Source: an uncultured Gammaproteobacteria bacterium (lineage in GTDB: Bacteria > Pseudomonadota > Gammaproteobacteria > HK1). Taken from it: DNA of 64,000 bases. The notes under the pieces were generated by a model. That model did not search any database. It was given only the letters and a program-made list of their open reading frames with translations, and was not told the DNA's origin. The stretch spans positions 62,001-126,000 of the forward strand of contig CAMYJH010000012.1 in assembly GCA_947258715.1 (NCBI GenBank), written 5' to 3'. The translations under genes and the position numbers were made by a program. Shown here piece after piece: positions 36,083 to 44,738 of the stretch; position 1 is the stretch's first letter, and the number at the start of each line of letters is the position of its first letter.

Positions 36083-36547
36083 ATGGTTAACTCAAAGCGA
36101 ACTTCGGATCAGTCGATCCCGGGAGATGACGATTTGCAGGCAGTGACCAAAAGCAAGGCGTTGGTTGCCTTAGTGCTCACTGTAGGCCTGCTGATGTTTC
36201 AGGTCGCGCGGGCCGAAATCACTGAAGACTTTGCCAGGTCCGTGGCTGCTGCAGCGGACGCGGCGTCTGCGGACACCGATCTGCGCAGAATCCCTGGGCA
36301 TGCCGCGGAAGGGGTCATGTTTCCACCGCGGGGTCGGCTGGTGGCCATTGACCGCAGGCTTATGATGCTGGCGCCCGGTTCCAAGATCCGAAATCTCAAA
36401 AATCGCATCGTCGCGCCCTCGACCATCACCTCGCCGGTGAACGTGCGCTACACCTTGGACCGTCACGCCTACGTGTATCAGATCTGGCTCATGCCGGGTG
36501 AAGTCGAGCTGCCGCAAAAGAACGCAGGCAACCCCTCCGAGAACTGA
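36083..36547 (+). CDS. small exported protein of unknown function
   Basis: About 154 residues from ATG 36083; a GTG at 36143 directly before the signal peptide is an alternative. The signal sequence (VTKSKALVALVLTVGLLMFQVARA) is followed by a mature domain with a helix (ITEDFARSVAAAADAASADT) and a beta-rich part (GRLVAIDRRLMMLAPGSKIRNLKNRIVAPSTITSPVNVRY) ending near YVYQIWLMPGEVELP. The LAPGSKIRN...I.AP pattern recurs in small periplasmic proteins of Gammaproteobacteria, but I cannot name a family. The upstream 35805-36082 region shows no gene. Confidence 0.65.
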   Translation: MVNSKRTSDQSIPGDDDLQAVTKSKALVALVLTVGLLMFQVARAEITEDFARSVAAAADAASADTDLRRIPGHAAEGVMFPPRGRLVAIDRRLMMLAPGSKIRNLKNRIVAPSTITSPVNVRYTLDRHAYVYQIWLMPGEVELPQKNAGNPSEN

Positions 36548-36581
36548 CGGCGTCGCCGGGGATATTCTCACCATAAAAGAA

Positions 36582-36989
36582 TCACTCCGGCGGTCCTTTG
36601 AGTTCGACAGTGTTGCCGTCGGGGTCTTGGAGATAGATTGAGGGGCCGTTGCCCTCGGCGCCGTAGCGGGTTTCAGTGGGGTCGGCCTTGATGCCGTGAC
36701 TTTCGAGGTGCCTGCGGATAGCGGTTTCGTCAAAGGGATCGACGCGGACGCAGAAGTGGTCCATGTTGTGACCTTTTCTATCCGGTGCGGGGCCGCCTTT
36801 CTTTCCGATCTCGCCCTTGACGTCCACCAGATCGATCAGGCTTCGTCCAGCGCGGAGCTGGATCAGTCCGATCTTGTCTGCGCGGCGTTCCTCGACGCAG
36901 CCGAGTACCTGGCAGTAAAAACTAATCGCGCGCGGTACGTCGCTGACACGAAGCACCACGTGGTCGAGTTCTCTAGGTTTTATGCTCAC
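36582..36989 (-). CDS. VOC (glyoxalase/bleomycin resistance) superfamily protein
   Basis: A 135-residue single VOC domain in two beta-alpha-beta-beta-beta halves. Visible are LDHVVLRVSDVPRAISFYCQVLG (about 8-30) with the metal His, NMDHFCVRVDPFDE (about 75-88) with the second His, and SIYLQDPDGNTVELKGPPE near the end with the metal Glu. Likely a lyase or dioxygenase-like enzyme with unknown substrate. It is followed upstream, beyond a 34-bp inverted repeat, by another VOC gene on the same strand. Confidence 0.92.
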   Translation of the reverse strand: MSIKPRELDHVVLRVSDVPRAISFYCQVLGCVEERRADKIGLIQLRAGRSLIDLVDVKGEIGKKGGPAPDRKGHNMDHFCVRVDPFDETAIRRHLESHGIKADPTETRYGAEGNGPSIYLQDPDGNTVELKGPPE

Positions 36990-37018
36990 CGAGTCGCGGG
37001 AGTTGCTGGGGGTGTGCT

Positions 37019-37129
37019 GGGGACATTCAGAGTTCGTAAGTCATTGATCGGCGTAATCTCCGTTACTGATGGATTGTGACGGCTTCACCATCAATGCCGA
37101 TCAATGACTTACGAACTCTGAATGTCCCC
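37019..37129. repeat. perfect 34-bp inverted repeat (hairpin element, copy 1)
   Basis: Arms 37019-37052 and 37096-37129 (begins GGGGACATTCAGAGTTCGTA) are exact reverse complements around a 43-base centre. The arms match copy 2 (37636-37745) except at a few stem positions where both arms change together. It lies between two VOC genes. Probably a MITE/REP-like element or a strong RNA structure; no transposase is in it. Confidence 0.93.
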
Positions 37130-37137
37130 TCTCCCTC

Positions 37138-37578
37138 TCACCACTCGCCGTTGTTGGGCATGGATTTCCATGGTTCCTTCGGCGGCAGCGATTCGCCACG
37201 CTGCAGGATCTCGATGGAGATGTTGTCGGGAGAGCGGACGAAGGCCATGTGGCCGTCCCGCGGCGGGCGGTTGATGGTGATCCCGCCGTCCATCAGTCGC
37301 TGGCAGACTTCGTAGATGTTGTCCACGCGGTAGGCTAGGTGACCGAAGTTGCGCCCGCCGCTGTATTCCTCGGGATCCCAGTTATAAGTCAACTCCACCA
37401 TGGGCGCGCGATCGGCTTTGGCGCGTTCGAGATCTTCGGGCGCCGCAAGAAATATTAAACTGAACCGGCCTTTTTCGTAGTCGTTTCTGCTCACCTGTAC
37501 CAGCCCGAGCTTGTTGCAAAAAAAATTCAGCGATTTATCCACGTCGCTGATCCGAATCATGGTGTGTAGGTACTGCAT
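37138..37578 (-). CDS. VOC-family protein, lactoylglutathione lyase-like
   Basis: About 146 residues from ATG 37578 (GGGAG seven bases upstream; the longer frame to 37635 is not needed). It has the GloA-type pattern [23 protein letters not shown], metal His in TMIRI-preceding [25 protein letters not shown] (including the Glu and the second His), and [16 protein letters not shown] with the final Glu. Glyoxalase I detoxifies methylglyoxal with glutathione; the C-terminal tail [17 protein letters not shown] is longer than usual. The gene is bracketed by two related perfect hairpin repeats. Confidence 0.9.
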   Translation of the reverse strand: MQYLHTMIRISDVDKSLNFFCNKLGLVQVSRNDYEKGRFSLIFLAAPEDLERAKADRAPMVELTYNWDPEEYSGGRNFGHLAYRVDNIYEVCQRLMDGGITINRPPRDGHMAFVRSPDNISIEILQRGESLPPKEPWKSMPNNGEW

Positions 37579-37635
37579 CAACAACTCCCAACTTTCGACA
37601 TCAATATTTAACGCTTGCAAGCGTAACGCTCGCAA

Positions 37636-37745
37636 GGGACATTCAGAGTTCGTAACTCATTGATCTGCGAACTGTACGATTATGGACGCGTTGCCACGAC
37701 CTTGTCATCAATGCAGATCAATGAGTTACGAACTCTGAATGTCCC
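37636..37745. repeat. perfect 33-bp inverted repeat (hairpin element, copy 2)
   Basis: Arms 37636-37668 and 37713-37745 (begins GGGACATTCAGAGTTCGTAA) are exact reverse complements around a 44-base centre. Compared with copy 1, AAGTC/GACTT becomes AACTC/GAGTT and TCGGC/GCCGA becomes TCTGC/GCAGA, so base pairing is kept in both. The right arm supplies the last codons (RDIQSS) and TAA stop of the downstream methyltransferase gene. Confidence 0.93.
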
Positions 37746-38562
37746 TCACCCCCCGCTCCGCGGTCACCATCATCGCGGGAAAGGCAATAATGATTTCATC
37801 ATTCTTGCGCCGCGCTTCAGCGCCCTCGAGAATGGCCTTTCGAATACGCTCTCGCGCCGACTCGGTCTGGGCATCGAGAACCATGAGCATACGCACCGCG
37901 CTCTTTTCGACCATTTCCATAAATGCTTCCGGTGACGGCCCGCGCCACTGAAGTGGCAGCACCTTCGTTCTTACGTTGGTAAAGCCTGATGCCTGTAACA
38001 CCCGGGCGCACTCCTCCGGGTCTGCGAAGCGGAACATCGGCGGCGCGGCGGGCAAATCTACCTCAAGGGTGCCGAACGTTTTCACCGCGCCCAGAATGAT
38101 CTGGTGCATTTCGCTGCCCTGCTCAGGACTGCACCACACGGTGAAGGCGCAACGACCGCCGGGGCGCAGCACCCGACACGCTTCCCGAATGGCCACGTCC
38201 GGATCTTCAAGGTGCAGCAGGCCGAAGCTACAGGCGACGGCGTCGAAGCGTTCGTCCTCGTAGGGTAGGTGCGCGGCATCACCCTCGGTGAAGGTGCAGG
38301 CGGGATAATTGCCCGCGGCCTGCGCCACCATGGTGGCGGCGAAATCGATGCCCTCGGCTTCGGCGCCCCTTGTCGACGCGGCGCCGGCCAGGTGACCGGT
38401 GCCGCAGGCCACATCCAGTAATCTTTTCCCGTCGAGGTCGCCGAGACCGTCGAGGGTGGCGTCGATGGCCTGGGCAGTGATTTTAGCGAAGTAGTTGTCA
38501 TAGACATCGGCCCTGGATGTCCAGCCGGCCCGCTCCAGGTCGCGAAAGGTGGGTTGACTCAT
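37726..38562 (-). CDS. class I SAM-dependent methyltransferase
   Basis: A 278-residue methyltransferase of the UbiE/type 11 kind: LLDVACGTGHLAGAA (SAM loop, about 48-62), GIDFAATMVAQA (acidic end of beta-2), EGDAAHLPYEDERFDAVACSFG and RVLRPGGRCAFTVW. Substrate unknown. The C-terminus is odd: after MMVTAERG the last seven codons and stop come from the right arm of a 33-bp inverted repeat, so the native tail was probably replaced by the insertion. It is the most upstream gene of a minus-strand group with the two VOC genes. Confidence 0.92.
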   Translation of the reverse strand: MSQPTFRDLERAGWTSRADVYDNYFAKITAQAIDATLDGLGDLDGKRLLDVACGTGHLAGAASTRGAEAEGIDFAATMVAQAAGNYPACTFTEGDAAHLPYEDERFDAVACSFGLLHLEDPDVAIREACRVLRPGGRCAFTVWCSPEQGSEMHQIILGAVKTFGTLEVDLPAAPPMFRFADPEECARVLQASGFTNVRTKVLPLQWRGPSPEAFMEMVEKSAVRMLMVLDAQTESARERIRKAILEGAEARRKNDEIIIAFPAMMVTAERGVRDIQSS

Positions 38563-38923
38563 GACGACAGCTCTTTACGACCGACTGGAGTCTTGGTGAA
38601 ACCACTTGCGGAGTGATCGCGCTTGGTCCCGCCGAACCGTGCTGCAAATTAACGGCACGGTCCCCGCCAATGTAGTCGTGGCCGTCGCGCGCTCTCCCGG
38701 AGCGGGCGGCAAGTATATCATCGCCGCTGAACGAGCCGGTGTTGGTTCCCCCTTGGGGTCAAAGGCCCGAGCAGCGCTCCGTCCGATAAGGCCCCCCGAG
38801 TTGGGCGGCGTTTGCGGGCGAGGTCGGAAGATGTAATCTTGGGCCTCGCCGCGCGTCAAGGCGGTCGCTTCGGGACCAAGTTGAGCGCTCCCGCAAAGGG
38901 GCGTTCGCGGAAGGGGATTACTC
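38563..38923. other. upstream region of the Liv transporter operon
   Basis: About 360 bases between a divergent methyltransferase gene and livH. No coding potential recognised. GGAAGGGG just before the ATG at 38924 is the livH ribosome-binding site; promoters for both directions should be here but no consensus can be claimed. Confidence 0.45.
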
Positions 38924-39838
38924 ATGGGCTACTTACTCCAGCAGCTCATCAACGGCATTACGCTGGGGATGATCTACGGCCTCATCGCCATCGGCTACAC
39001 GATGGTTTACGGCATCATCGGCATGATCAACTTTGCCCACGGCGAGCTGTTCATGATCGCGGCCTTCATCTCCATTATCTCCTTTCTGGTGCTCGGGCTC
39101 GCGGGCATCGGCTGGGTGCCCGTCGCGCTGCTTATCGTCCTGGCGGCCACCATGCTGCTGACTTCCGTCTACGGCTGGGCGCTGGAGCGGGTCGCCTACC
39201 GGCCGCTTCGACACTCGCCGCGGCTTGCGGCCCTCATCACCGCCATCGGCATGTCCATCTTTCTACAGAACTACGTGCAGTTGCTGCAGGGCGCGCGTAT
39301 CAAGCCGCTTCAACCGGTCATCAGCGGCGGCTTCCAGTTCTTCACCGACGGCAAGTTCACGGTAACGCTGAGCTATCTGCAGATCCTCATCGCGGTGCTC
39401 ACCGTCGCGCTGATGCTGGTGTTCACCTGGGTCATCAACCGTACCGCGCTCGGCCGGTCCCAGCGGGCCTGCCAGCAGGATTTGAAAATGGCCTCGCTGG
39501 TCGGCGTCAACGTGGACCGCACCATCTCGCTCACCTTCGTCATCGGCGCTTCCCTAGCCTCGGTGGCGGGTCTCATGTTTCTGCTGCTCTACGGGGTGAT
39601 CGACTTTTTCATCGGATTCTTAGCCGGCATCAAGGCCTTTACCGCGGCGGTGCTCGGCGGCATCGGATCGATTCCGGGAGCCATGCTGGGCGGATTGCTC
39701 ATCGGGCTCATCGAAGCGCTCTGGTCCGCCTACTTCACGGTGGAATACAAGGACGTGGCGGCTTTTTCCATCCTGGTGCTGGTGCTCGTCTTCCGGCCCA
39801 CCGGGCTGCTCGGTAAGCCCGACATCGAGAAGGTTTAG
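38924..39838 (+). CDS. livH: branched-chain amino acid-type ABC transporter permease LivH
   Basis: A 304-residue inner-membrane permease with about eight helices and family motifs: QQLINGITLGMIYGLIAIGYTMVYGIIGMINFAHGE (first 45 residues, described by position), LERVAYRPLR and the EAA-like loop region near 190-215, then AAVLGGIGSIPGAMLGGLLIG. It forms the channel with LivM. In this family substrates range from Leu/Ile/Val to amides, urea and betaine-like compounds, so the actual ligand is open. Its stop overlaps the GTG start of livM (TAGTG). Confidence 0.96.
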   Translation: MGYLLQQLINGITLGMIYGLIAIGYTMVYGIIGMINFAHGELFMIAAFISIISFLVLGLAGIGWVPVALLIVLAATMLLTSVYGWALERVAYRPLRHSPRLAALITAIGMSIFLQNYVQLLQGARIKPLQPVISGGFQFFTDGKFTVTLSYLQILIAVLTVALMLVFTWVINRTALGRSQRACQQDLKMASLVGVNVDRTISLTFVIGASLASVAGLMFLLLYGVIDFFIGFLAGIKAFTAAVLGGIGSIPGAMLGGLLIGLIEALWSAYFTVEYKDVAAFSILVLVLVFRPTGLLGKPDIEKV

Positions 39839-41376
39839 TGACGTCGGCCCGCGCATCGTCGGCGACCTCGCCACGCTCACCGCTGGATTTTCCCTCGGCC
39901 TTGCGCGAGTCCGGGGTGGTGGCGCTGGTGACCTTCGGGCTTGCGTTCGCCCTGGTGGGTTTTCGCGCCGAGGACGTTCCCGGCGGTCTCGATATCCGTT
40001 TTCGATTCGACGAGGTCATGGCCGTGACCGCTGTCGGCTTCATCGGTCGTTTCGCCTGGATACTGCTTCGCCAGGGACGGGCGTTTCCGGTGGCGGTGAC
40101 CGCATTGCCTTTCGGTGCCGCGATGGTGGCGGCGTTGCTCGGGCCGCTCTACGCCCCCGCGGCAAAGCTGGAGCGTTTCGTGGTCTTCGGCGACTTGGTG
40201 GTGAACTGGCTGCTGGCGATCTTCGCCTTGGGTTTCGGTGGCAGGGCCGCGTGGCTGATCTGGCACGAGGCGAGCAGCATCACGCCCGAGGCGCGCGAGG
40301 AACGCATGGACCGGATCGGCGCGGCGATACAGCAAGCATCGCGTTACGTCGGCCCGCTGCTGCTGGGGCTTGCGCTGGCGCTTCCGTTCATGCCGTTCGC
40401 CGACCGGCGTCTTCTGGATATCGCGATCCTGGTGCTCACCTACGTCATGCTCGGCTGGGGCTTGAACATCGTGGTGGGACTCGCCGGTCTGCTCGACTTG
40501 GGTTACGTGGCCTTCTACGCCGTGGGCGCCTACTCGTACGCGCTGCTTGCGCTGCATTTCGACCTGGGCTTTTGGACCTGCCTGCCCTTCGCCGGGATCA
40601 TGGCGGCCTTCGCCGGCATTCTGCTCGGTTTTCCGGTGCTCAGGCTGCGCGGTGACTATCTCGCTATCGTCACCCTCGGGTTCGGCGAGATGGTCCGCAT
40701 CATCCTGCTCAACTGGTACAAGTTCACCAAGGGGCCGGATGGGCTTTCGGGGATACCGCGTCCGACGTTTTTCGGTCTGCCCATGACCGCCAATCCGCCG
40801 GAAGGGACACAGAGCTTTCACCAGTTCTTCGGGCTGGAGTATTCGTCCGTCGATCGGATCATCTTTCTCTATTTTCTGATCCTTGCCCTGGCGATGATCA
40901 CCAACCTGTTTACCCTGCGGATTCGAAAGCTGCCAGTTGGGCGGGCGTGGGAGGCGCTTCGTGAGGACGAAATCGCCTGCCGCAGTCTCGGTATCAATCC
41001 GCGCAACACCAAGCTCACCGCCTTTGCCATTGGTGCCATGTTCGGAGGCTTTGGCGGCGCTTTCTTCGCTACCCGTCAGGGATTCATCAGCCCGGAGAGC
41101 TTCACCTTCATCGAGTCGGCGATCATTTTGTCCATCGTCGTGCTCGGCGGCATGGGCAGCCAGATCGGCGTGGTGTTTGCGGCCATCCTGCTCATCGGTC
41201 TTCCGGAATTTTTCCGCGAGCTGCAGCAGTACCGCATGCTCGCCTTCGGCGCGGCCATGGTCACGATCATGGTGTGGCGGCCGCGCGGACTGCTGGCCCA
41301 CCGGGAGCCCACCATCCGTCTCGAAGATGCCCGGCTAAAATCCGCCTCCGCGGACAGCGGCGGACAACCGCCATGA
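39838..41376 (+). CDS. livM: branched-chain amino acid-type ABC transporter permease LivM
   Basis: A 512-residue permease with a long N-terminal extension (DUF3382-like helices, about 20-130) before the core (MLGWGLNIVVGLAGLLDLGYVAFYAVGAY starts near 202). The core contains LRLRGDYLAIVTLGFGEMVRI, the coupling-helix segment GRAWEALREDEIACRSLGIN, and ESAIILSIVVLGGMGSQIG. It starts at GTG overlapping the livH stop and ends ATGA-overlapping livG, so the four genes are tightly coupled. Confidence 0.95.
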   Translation: MTSARASSATSPRSPLDFPSALRESGVVALVTFGLAFALVGFRAEDVPGGLDIRFRFDEVMAVTAVGFIGRFAWILLRQGRAFPVAVTALPFGAAMVAALLGPLYAPAAKLERFVVFGDLVVNWLLAIFALGFGGRAAWLIWHEASSITPEAREERMDRIGAAIQQASRYVGPLLLGLALALPFMPFADRRLLDIAILVLTYVMLGWGLNIVVGLAGLLDLGYVAFYAVGAYSYALLALHFDLGFWTCLPFAGIMAAFAGILLGFPVLRLRGDYLAIVTLGFGEMVRIILLNWYKFTKGPDGLSGIPRPTFFGLPMTANPPEGTQSFHQFFGLEYSSVDRIIFLYFLILALAMITNLFTLRIRKLPVGRAWEALREDEIACRSLGINPRNTKLTAFAIGAMFGGFGGAFFATRQGFISPESFTFIESAIILSIVVLGGMGSQIGVVFAAILLIGLPEFFRELQQYRMLAFGAAMVTIMVWRPRGLLAHREPTIRLEDARLKSASADSGGQPP

Positions 41377-42251
41377 GTGTCCCGGCGACGCGCGCCGCGA
41401 GCGCTGAGAATGCTTTGCTCAGCGTCGAGCATTTGAGCATACGTTTTGGCGGCCTGGTGGCGGTGGACGACGTCTCGTTCACCGCCACCGATCGCCAGAT
41501 CACTGCCATCATCGGACCCAACGGCGCGGGCAAGACCACGGTCTTCAACTGCCTTACGGGTTTTTACAAACCCACCATGGGAAGGTTGGCGCTTCGCCAC
41601 CCGAGCAAAGGCGAGTTCCTCCTCGAGCGCATGGAAGGCTTTCACATTGCGCAGACGGCCGGCGTCGCGCGCACTTTTCAAAACATCCGCCTGTTTCCGG
41701 CGATGTCGGTGCTGGAGAATCTCATTGTCGCCCAGCACAACATGCTGATGCGCGCATCCGGTTATACGGTCCTGGGTCTTTTCGGCAGCAAGGTCTACAG
41801 AGAAGCCGAGAAAGAAGCGGTGGACCTTGCGCTATATTGGTTGGATCGCATCGGCCTCACCAATCGGGCGGACGACGCCGCGGGCAACCTCGCCTACGGC
41901 GCCCAGCGGCGGCTGGAGATTGCCCGGGCCATGTGCACCCGACCGGTGATGCTTTGTCTCGACGAACCCGCCGCCGGGCTGAATCCGAGGGAGTCCGGGG
42001 AGCTCACGCGGCTGCTGATGGCGATTCGGGACGAGGAGCGCATAGGCGTGCTGCTCATCGAGCACCACATGGACGTGGTCATGGGGATCTCCGACCACGT
42101 CGTGGTGCTCGACTACGGGAAAAAGATTTCCGACGGCTCGCCGCAAGCCGTGCGCGATGATCCGGCGGTGATCCGGGCCTACCTGGGAGAGGAAGAAGAC
42201 GAGGATCTGCCGCCCGAGGTAGCGCGCGACATCGGCGAAGAGCGGAGCTGA
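41373..42251 (+). CDS. livG: branched-chain amino acid-type ABC transporter ATPase LivG
   Basis: A 292-residue ATPase; the start is the ATG at 41373 overlapping the livM stop (ATGA). Walker A GPNGAGKTT, Q-loop in ARTFQNIRLF, the signature variant NLAYGAQRRLEIARAM (LAYGAQ replaces LSGGQ, usual for LivG), Walker B VMLCLDEPAAGLNP and H-loop LLIEHHMDVVM are all present. It carries the LivG-specific insertion after the Walker A helix. The acidic C-terminus (GEEEDEDLPPEVARDIGEERS) is longer than usual. Confidence 0.96.
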   Translation: MSVPATRAASAENALLSVEHLSIRFGGLVAVDDVSFTATDRQITAIIGPNGAGKTTVFNCLTGFYKPTMGRLALRHPSKGEFLLERMEGFHIAQTAGVARTFQNIRLFPAMSVLENLIVAQHNMLMRASGYTVLGLFGSKVYREAEKEAVDLALYWLDRIGLTNRADDAAGNLAYGAQRRLEIARAMCTRPVMLCLDEPAAGLNPRESGELTRLLMAIRDEERIGVLLIEHHMDVVMGISDHVVVLDYGKKISDGSPQAVRDDPAVIRAYLGEEEDEDLPPEVARDIGEERS

Positions 42252-42256
42252 CGCCG

Positions 42257-42970
42257 ATGCTGAAGGTCACCGGGCTGCACGCCTTTTACGGCCGCATCGA
42301 GGCTCTGTGCGGCGTCGACGTGGAGGTCCGCGAGGGCGAGATCGTCTCACTCATCGGCGCCAACGGGGCGGGCAAGTCGACCCTGCTTATGACCATATGC
42401 GGCGATCCGCGCGCGGATTCCGGCCAAATTGTGTTCGACGGCGCCGAAATTACCCATCTGCCGACCTACGAGATCGTTCGTCGAGGCGTGGCCCAGGCGC
42501 CGGAAGGACGGCGCATTTTTCCCTTCATGAGCGTGCTGGAAAACCTGCAGATGGGGGCCGCCACCACCGATCAGTCACACTTCGAGGAAGACCTGAAGCG
42601 CGTGTTCGATCTTTACCCGGTGCTGCGCGAGCGGCGCCACCAGCGGGGCGGCACGCTGTCCGGCGGAGAGCAGCAGATGCTCGCCATAGCCCGCGCACTC
42701 ATGGGCCGGCCGCGGTTGCTGCTGCTGGACGAGCCCTCCCTGGGCCTTGCACCCATGCTGGTGAAACAGATCTTCTCCGTCATCCGCCAGGTAAACGAAG
42801 AGCAGGAGATGACTGTGTTCCTGGTGGAACAAAACGCCTATCACGCGCTGCGGCTTGCGCACCGGGGCTACGTCATGGCTAATGGTCGGGTGATCATGTC
42901 CGGCACCGGACGCGAGCTGCTGGCGAATAAGGACGTGCGCTCGGCCTACCTTGAAGGCGGCCATGGTTAA
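42257..42970 (+). CDS. livF: branched-chain amino acid-type ABC transporter ATPase LivF
   Basis: A 237-residue ATPase with Walker A GANGAGKSTLL, Q-loop VAQAPEGRRIF, signature TLSGGEQQMLAIARAL, Walker B LLLLDEPSLGLAP and H-loop VFLVEQNAYHALRLA (Gln-Asn at the H-loop, as typical for LivF). It follows livG after five bases and pairs with it as the heterodimeric ATPase of the transporter. Confidence 0.96.
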   Translation: MLKVTGLHAFYGRIEALCGVDVEVREGEIVSLIGANGAGKSTLLMTICGDPRADSGQIVFDGAEITHLPTYEIVRRGVAQAPEGRRIFPFMSVLENLQMGAATTDQSHFEEDLKRVFDLYPVLRERRHQRGGTLSGGEQQMLAIARALMGRPRLLLLDEPSLGLAPMLVKQIFSVIRQVNEEQEMTVFLVEQNAYHALRLAHRGYVMANGRVIMSGTGRELLANKDVRSAYLEGGHG

Positions 42971-43039
42971 CGGCCCGGAAGAGGGATTGCGCTGGGCCAT
43001 TGAGTGGCGTTCCCGGCTGGGGGTTAGGAGGAGGAAACT

Positions 43040-43390
43040 TTGGAAGAGCTCTTAGGCGTTCGCTTCGGCGTGTTCCTAGGTCTCACCGTTTGCGTGATGG
43101 GGTTCACCGCCTACGCCACCGGACAGGCGCTCGCGAACACCTGGAAGCCGGCCTGGCACGCGTTGATTTACGGAGTGATGCTCGGCTTCGCCGATCGCTT
43201 TCTGACGTTCGCCCTGTTCGAGGGCGAGCTCTCATCGTTCAGCGGCTACCTTATCGATACGAGCGTGCTCGTCGCCATCGCGCTGGTCGGCTACCGCCTC
43301 AACCTGGCGAGGAAAATGGTTCGTCAGTACCCCTGGCTCTATCAGCGCGCCGGGCCCTTCGGCTGGCGGCGCAAAAAGGGCGCTGGGTAG
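43040..43390 (+). CDS. DUF6867-type small membrane protein of the Liv operon
   Basis: A 116-residue protein with about three membrane helices (about 7-28, 40-60, 72-92) and a basic C-terminus (RQYPWLYQRAGPFGWRRKKG). The start is TTG at 43040, decided by a strong GGAGGAGGAAA five bases upstream; no better ATG exists. Proteins of this kind recur between livF and the binding-protein gene in Liv clusters, mainly in Alphaproteobacteria, suggesting an accessory transporter subunit. Function unproven. Confidence 0.8.
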   Translation: MEELLGVRFGVFLGLTVCVMGFTAYATGQALANTWKPAWHALIYGVMLGFADRFLTFALFEGELSSFSGYLIDTSVLVAIALVGYRLNLARKMVRQYPWLYQRAGPFGWRRKKGAG

Positions 43391-43517
43391 TCCCGCTGGC
43401 ACTTGCGGTGGGACCAGCTTGTGATAGATTTTCGGGCCACCCACAGGGACTCGCGAACCTCCCCGTTGGGCCCCTATTCTGTGCTTCCCCGGGAGACGCT
43501 TCAGGAGGTTAATAATC

Positions 43518-44621
43518 ATGAAACGACTTTTCGCAGTTTGCCTGACGGCGGCTGCCGCGATGCTTGGCACCAGCACCGTTTCGGCGGAGATTCTGATATC
43601 CACCGCCGGTCCGATGACCGGTCAGTATGCTTCATTTGGCGAGCAGATGAAGCGCGGCGCCGAGATGGCCGTCAGAGACATCAACGCCAAGGGCGGCGTG
43701 CTGGGCCAAAAGCTCGAGCTCACCATCGGCGATGACGCCTGTGATCCCAAGCAGGCGGTGGCCGTGGCCAACAAGTTTGTAAGCCAGGGCGTGCAATTCG
43801 TTGCCGGGCACTTCTGCTCCGGATCTTCGATTCCCGCGTCGAAGGTTTACTCCGAAGAGAACGTGCTGCAGATCTCTCCGGCCTCGACCAACCCGAAGCT
43901 GACCGATGAAGGCGATGCCAACGTGTTTCGCGTCTGCGGCCGTGACGACCAGCAGGGTATCGTCGCCGGCGAATTTCTTGCCACAAAGTATGGCAGCAAG
44001 AAGATCGCCATCCTCCACGACAAGACGGCCTATGGAAAGGGCCTCGCCGACGAAACCAAGAAAGCGTTAAACGGCGCCGGTATCTCAGAGGCCATGTACG
44101 AGGCCTACACCGCGGGTGAGAAGGATTACTCCGCGCTCGTCTCGAAGATGAAGCAGGCAGGTGTCGACGTGTTCTATCTCGGTGGCTACCACACCGAGGC
44201 CGGACTGATGATCCGACAGGCCCGCGAGCAGAGTTACAACGTTCAGCTGGTTTCCGGCGATGCGCTGGTGACCGACGAGTTCTGGAAGATCACTGGCAAT
44301 TCCGGCGCCGGCACCCTTATGACCTTCAGCCCCGACCCGCGCAAGAACCCGAACGCGGCTCCGGTGGTGAAGAAATTCCGCGACACGGGCTATGAGCCGG
44401 AGGGCTACACCCTGTATACCTATGGCGCTATCCAGGCGTGGGCGCAGGCCGCGGAAAGGGCCGGAACCACCAATACCCAGAGGGTGATACGGGCGTTGCG
44501 CGCCGGTCAATTCGATACCGTGCTAGGCAAGATCGGCTTCGACAACAAGGGTGACGTCACCGCGCCAGGATACGTCTGGTACGAGTGGAAGGGTGGCACC
44601 TACGACTACGTCTCCAATTAA
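43518..44621 (+). CDS. periplasmic substrate-binding protein of the Liv-type ABC transporter
   Basis: A 367-residue type-I binding protein. Signal peptide at 1-23 (cleavage after STVSA), then GPMTGQYASFGEQMKRGAEM, INAKGGVLGQKLELTIGDDA, DPKQAVAVANKFVSQGVQF and GHFCSGSSIPASKVYSE, all standard LivJ/LivK-type landmarks with the ligand-binding SGSS loop. C-terminal DTVLGKIGFDNKGDVTAPGY. It supplies the ligand to LivHMGF; branched-chain amino acids are the default guess, but the surrounding methylated-amine genes leave betaines or amides open. An intrinsic terminator follows. Confidence 0.94.
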   Translation: MKRLFAVCLTAAAAMLGTSTVSAEILISTAGPMTGQYASFGEQMKRGAEMAVRDINAKGGVLGQKLELTIGDDACDPKQAVAVANKFVSQGVQFVAGHFCSGSSIPASKVYSEENVLQISPASTNPKLTDEGDANVFRVCGRDDQQGIVAGEFLATKYGSKKIAILHDKTAYGKGLADETKKALNGAGISEAMYEAYTAGEKDYSALVSKMKQAGVDVFYLGGYHTEAGLMIRQAREQSYNVQLVSGDALVTDEFWKITGNSGAGTLMTFSPDPRKNPNAAPVVKKFRDTGYEPEGYTLYTYGAIQAWAQAAERAGTTNTQRVIRALRAGQFDTVLGKIGFDNKGDVTAPGYVWYEWKGGTYDYVSN

Positions 44622-44659
44622 TCGCCTTACCCAAATTCCATCAGCCTGAATGGACTGAC

Positions 44660-44695
44660 AAAGCCCGGCGAGCGAAAGCTCTCCGGGCTTTTTTT
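44660..44695 (+). terminator. intrinsic terminator of the Liv operon
   Basis: AAGCCCGG / CCGGGCTT (44661-44668 and 44683-44690) with inner GAGC-GAAA-GCTC stem and tetraloop, followed by a run of T (44691-44695). Strong rho-independent terminator 40 bases after the binding-protein stop. Confidence 0.93.
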
Positions 44696-44738
44696 GTTTG
44701 ATCGATGCGGCTCGGCTGGCCTTCGCCTGATCGCGGGA

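Noticed and set aside
39877..41301. 474-codon minus-strand frame opposite livM
   Set aside because: Shadow of the livM codons in high-GC DNA: composition is His/Arg/Gln-rich and no domain fits, while livM is unmistakable.
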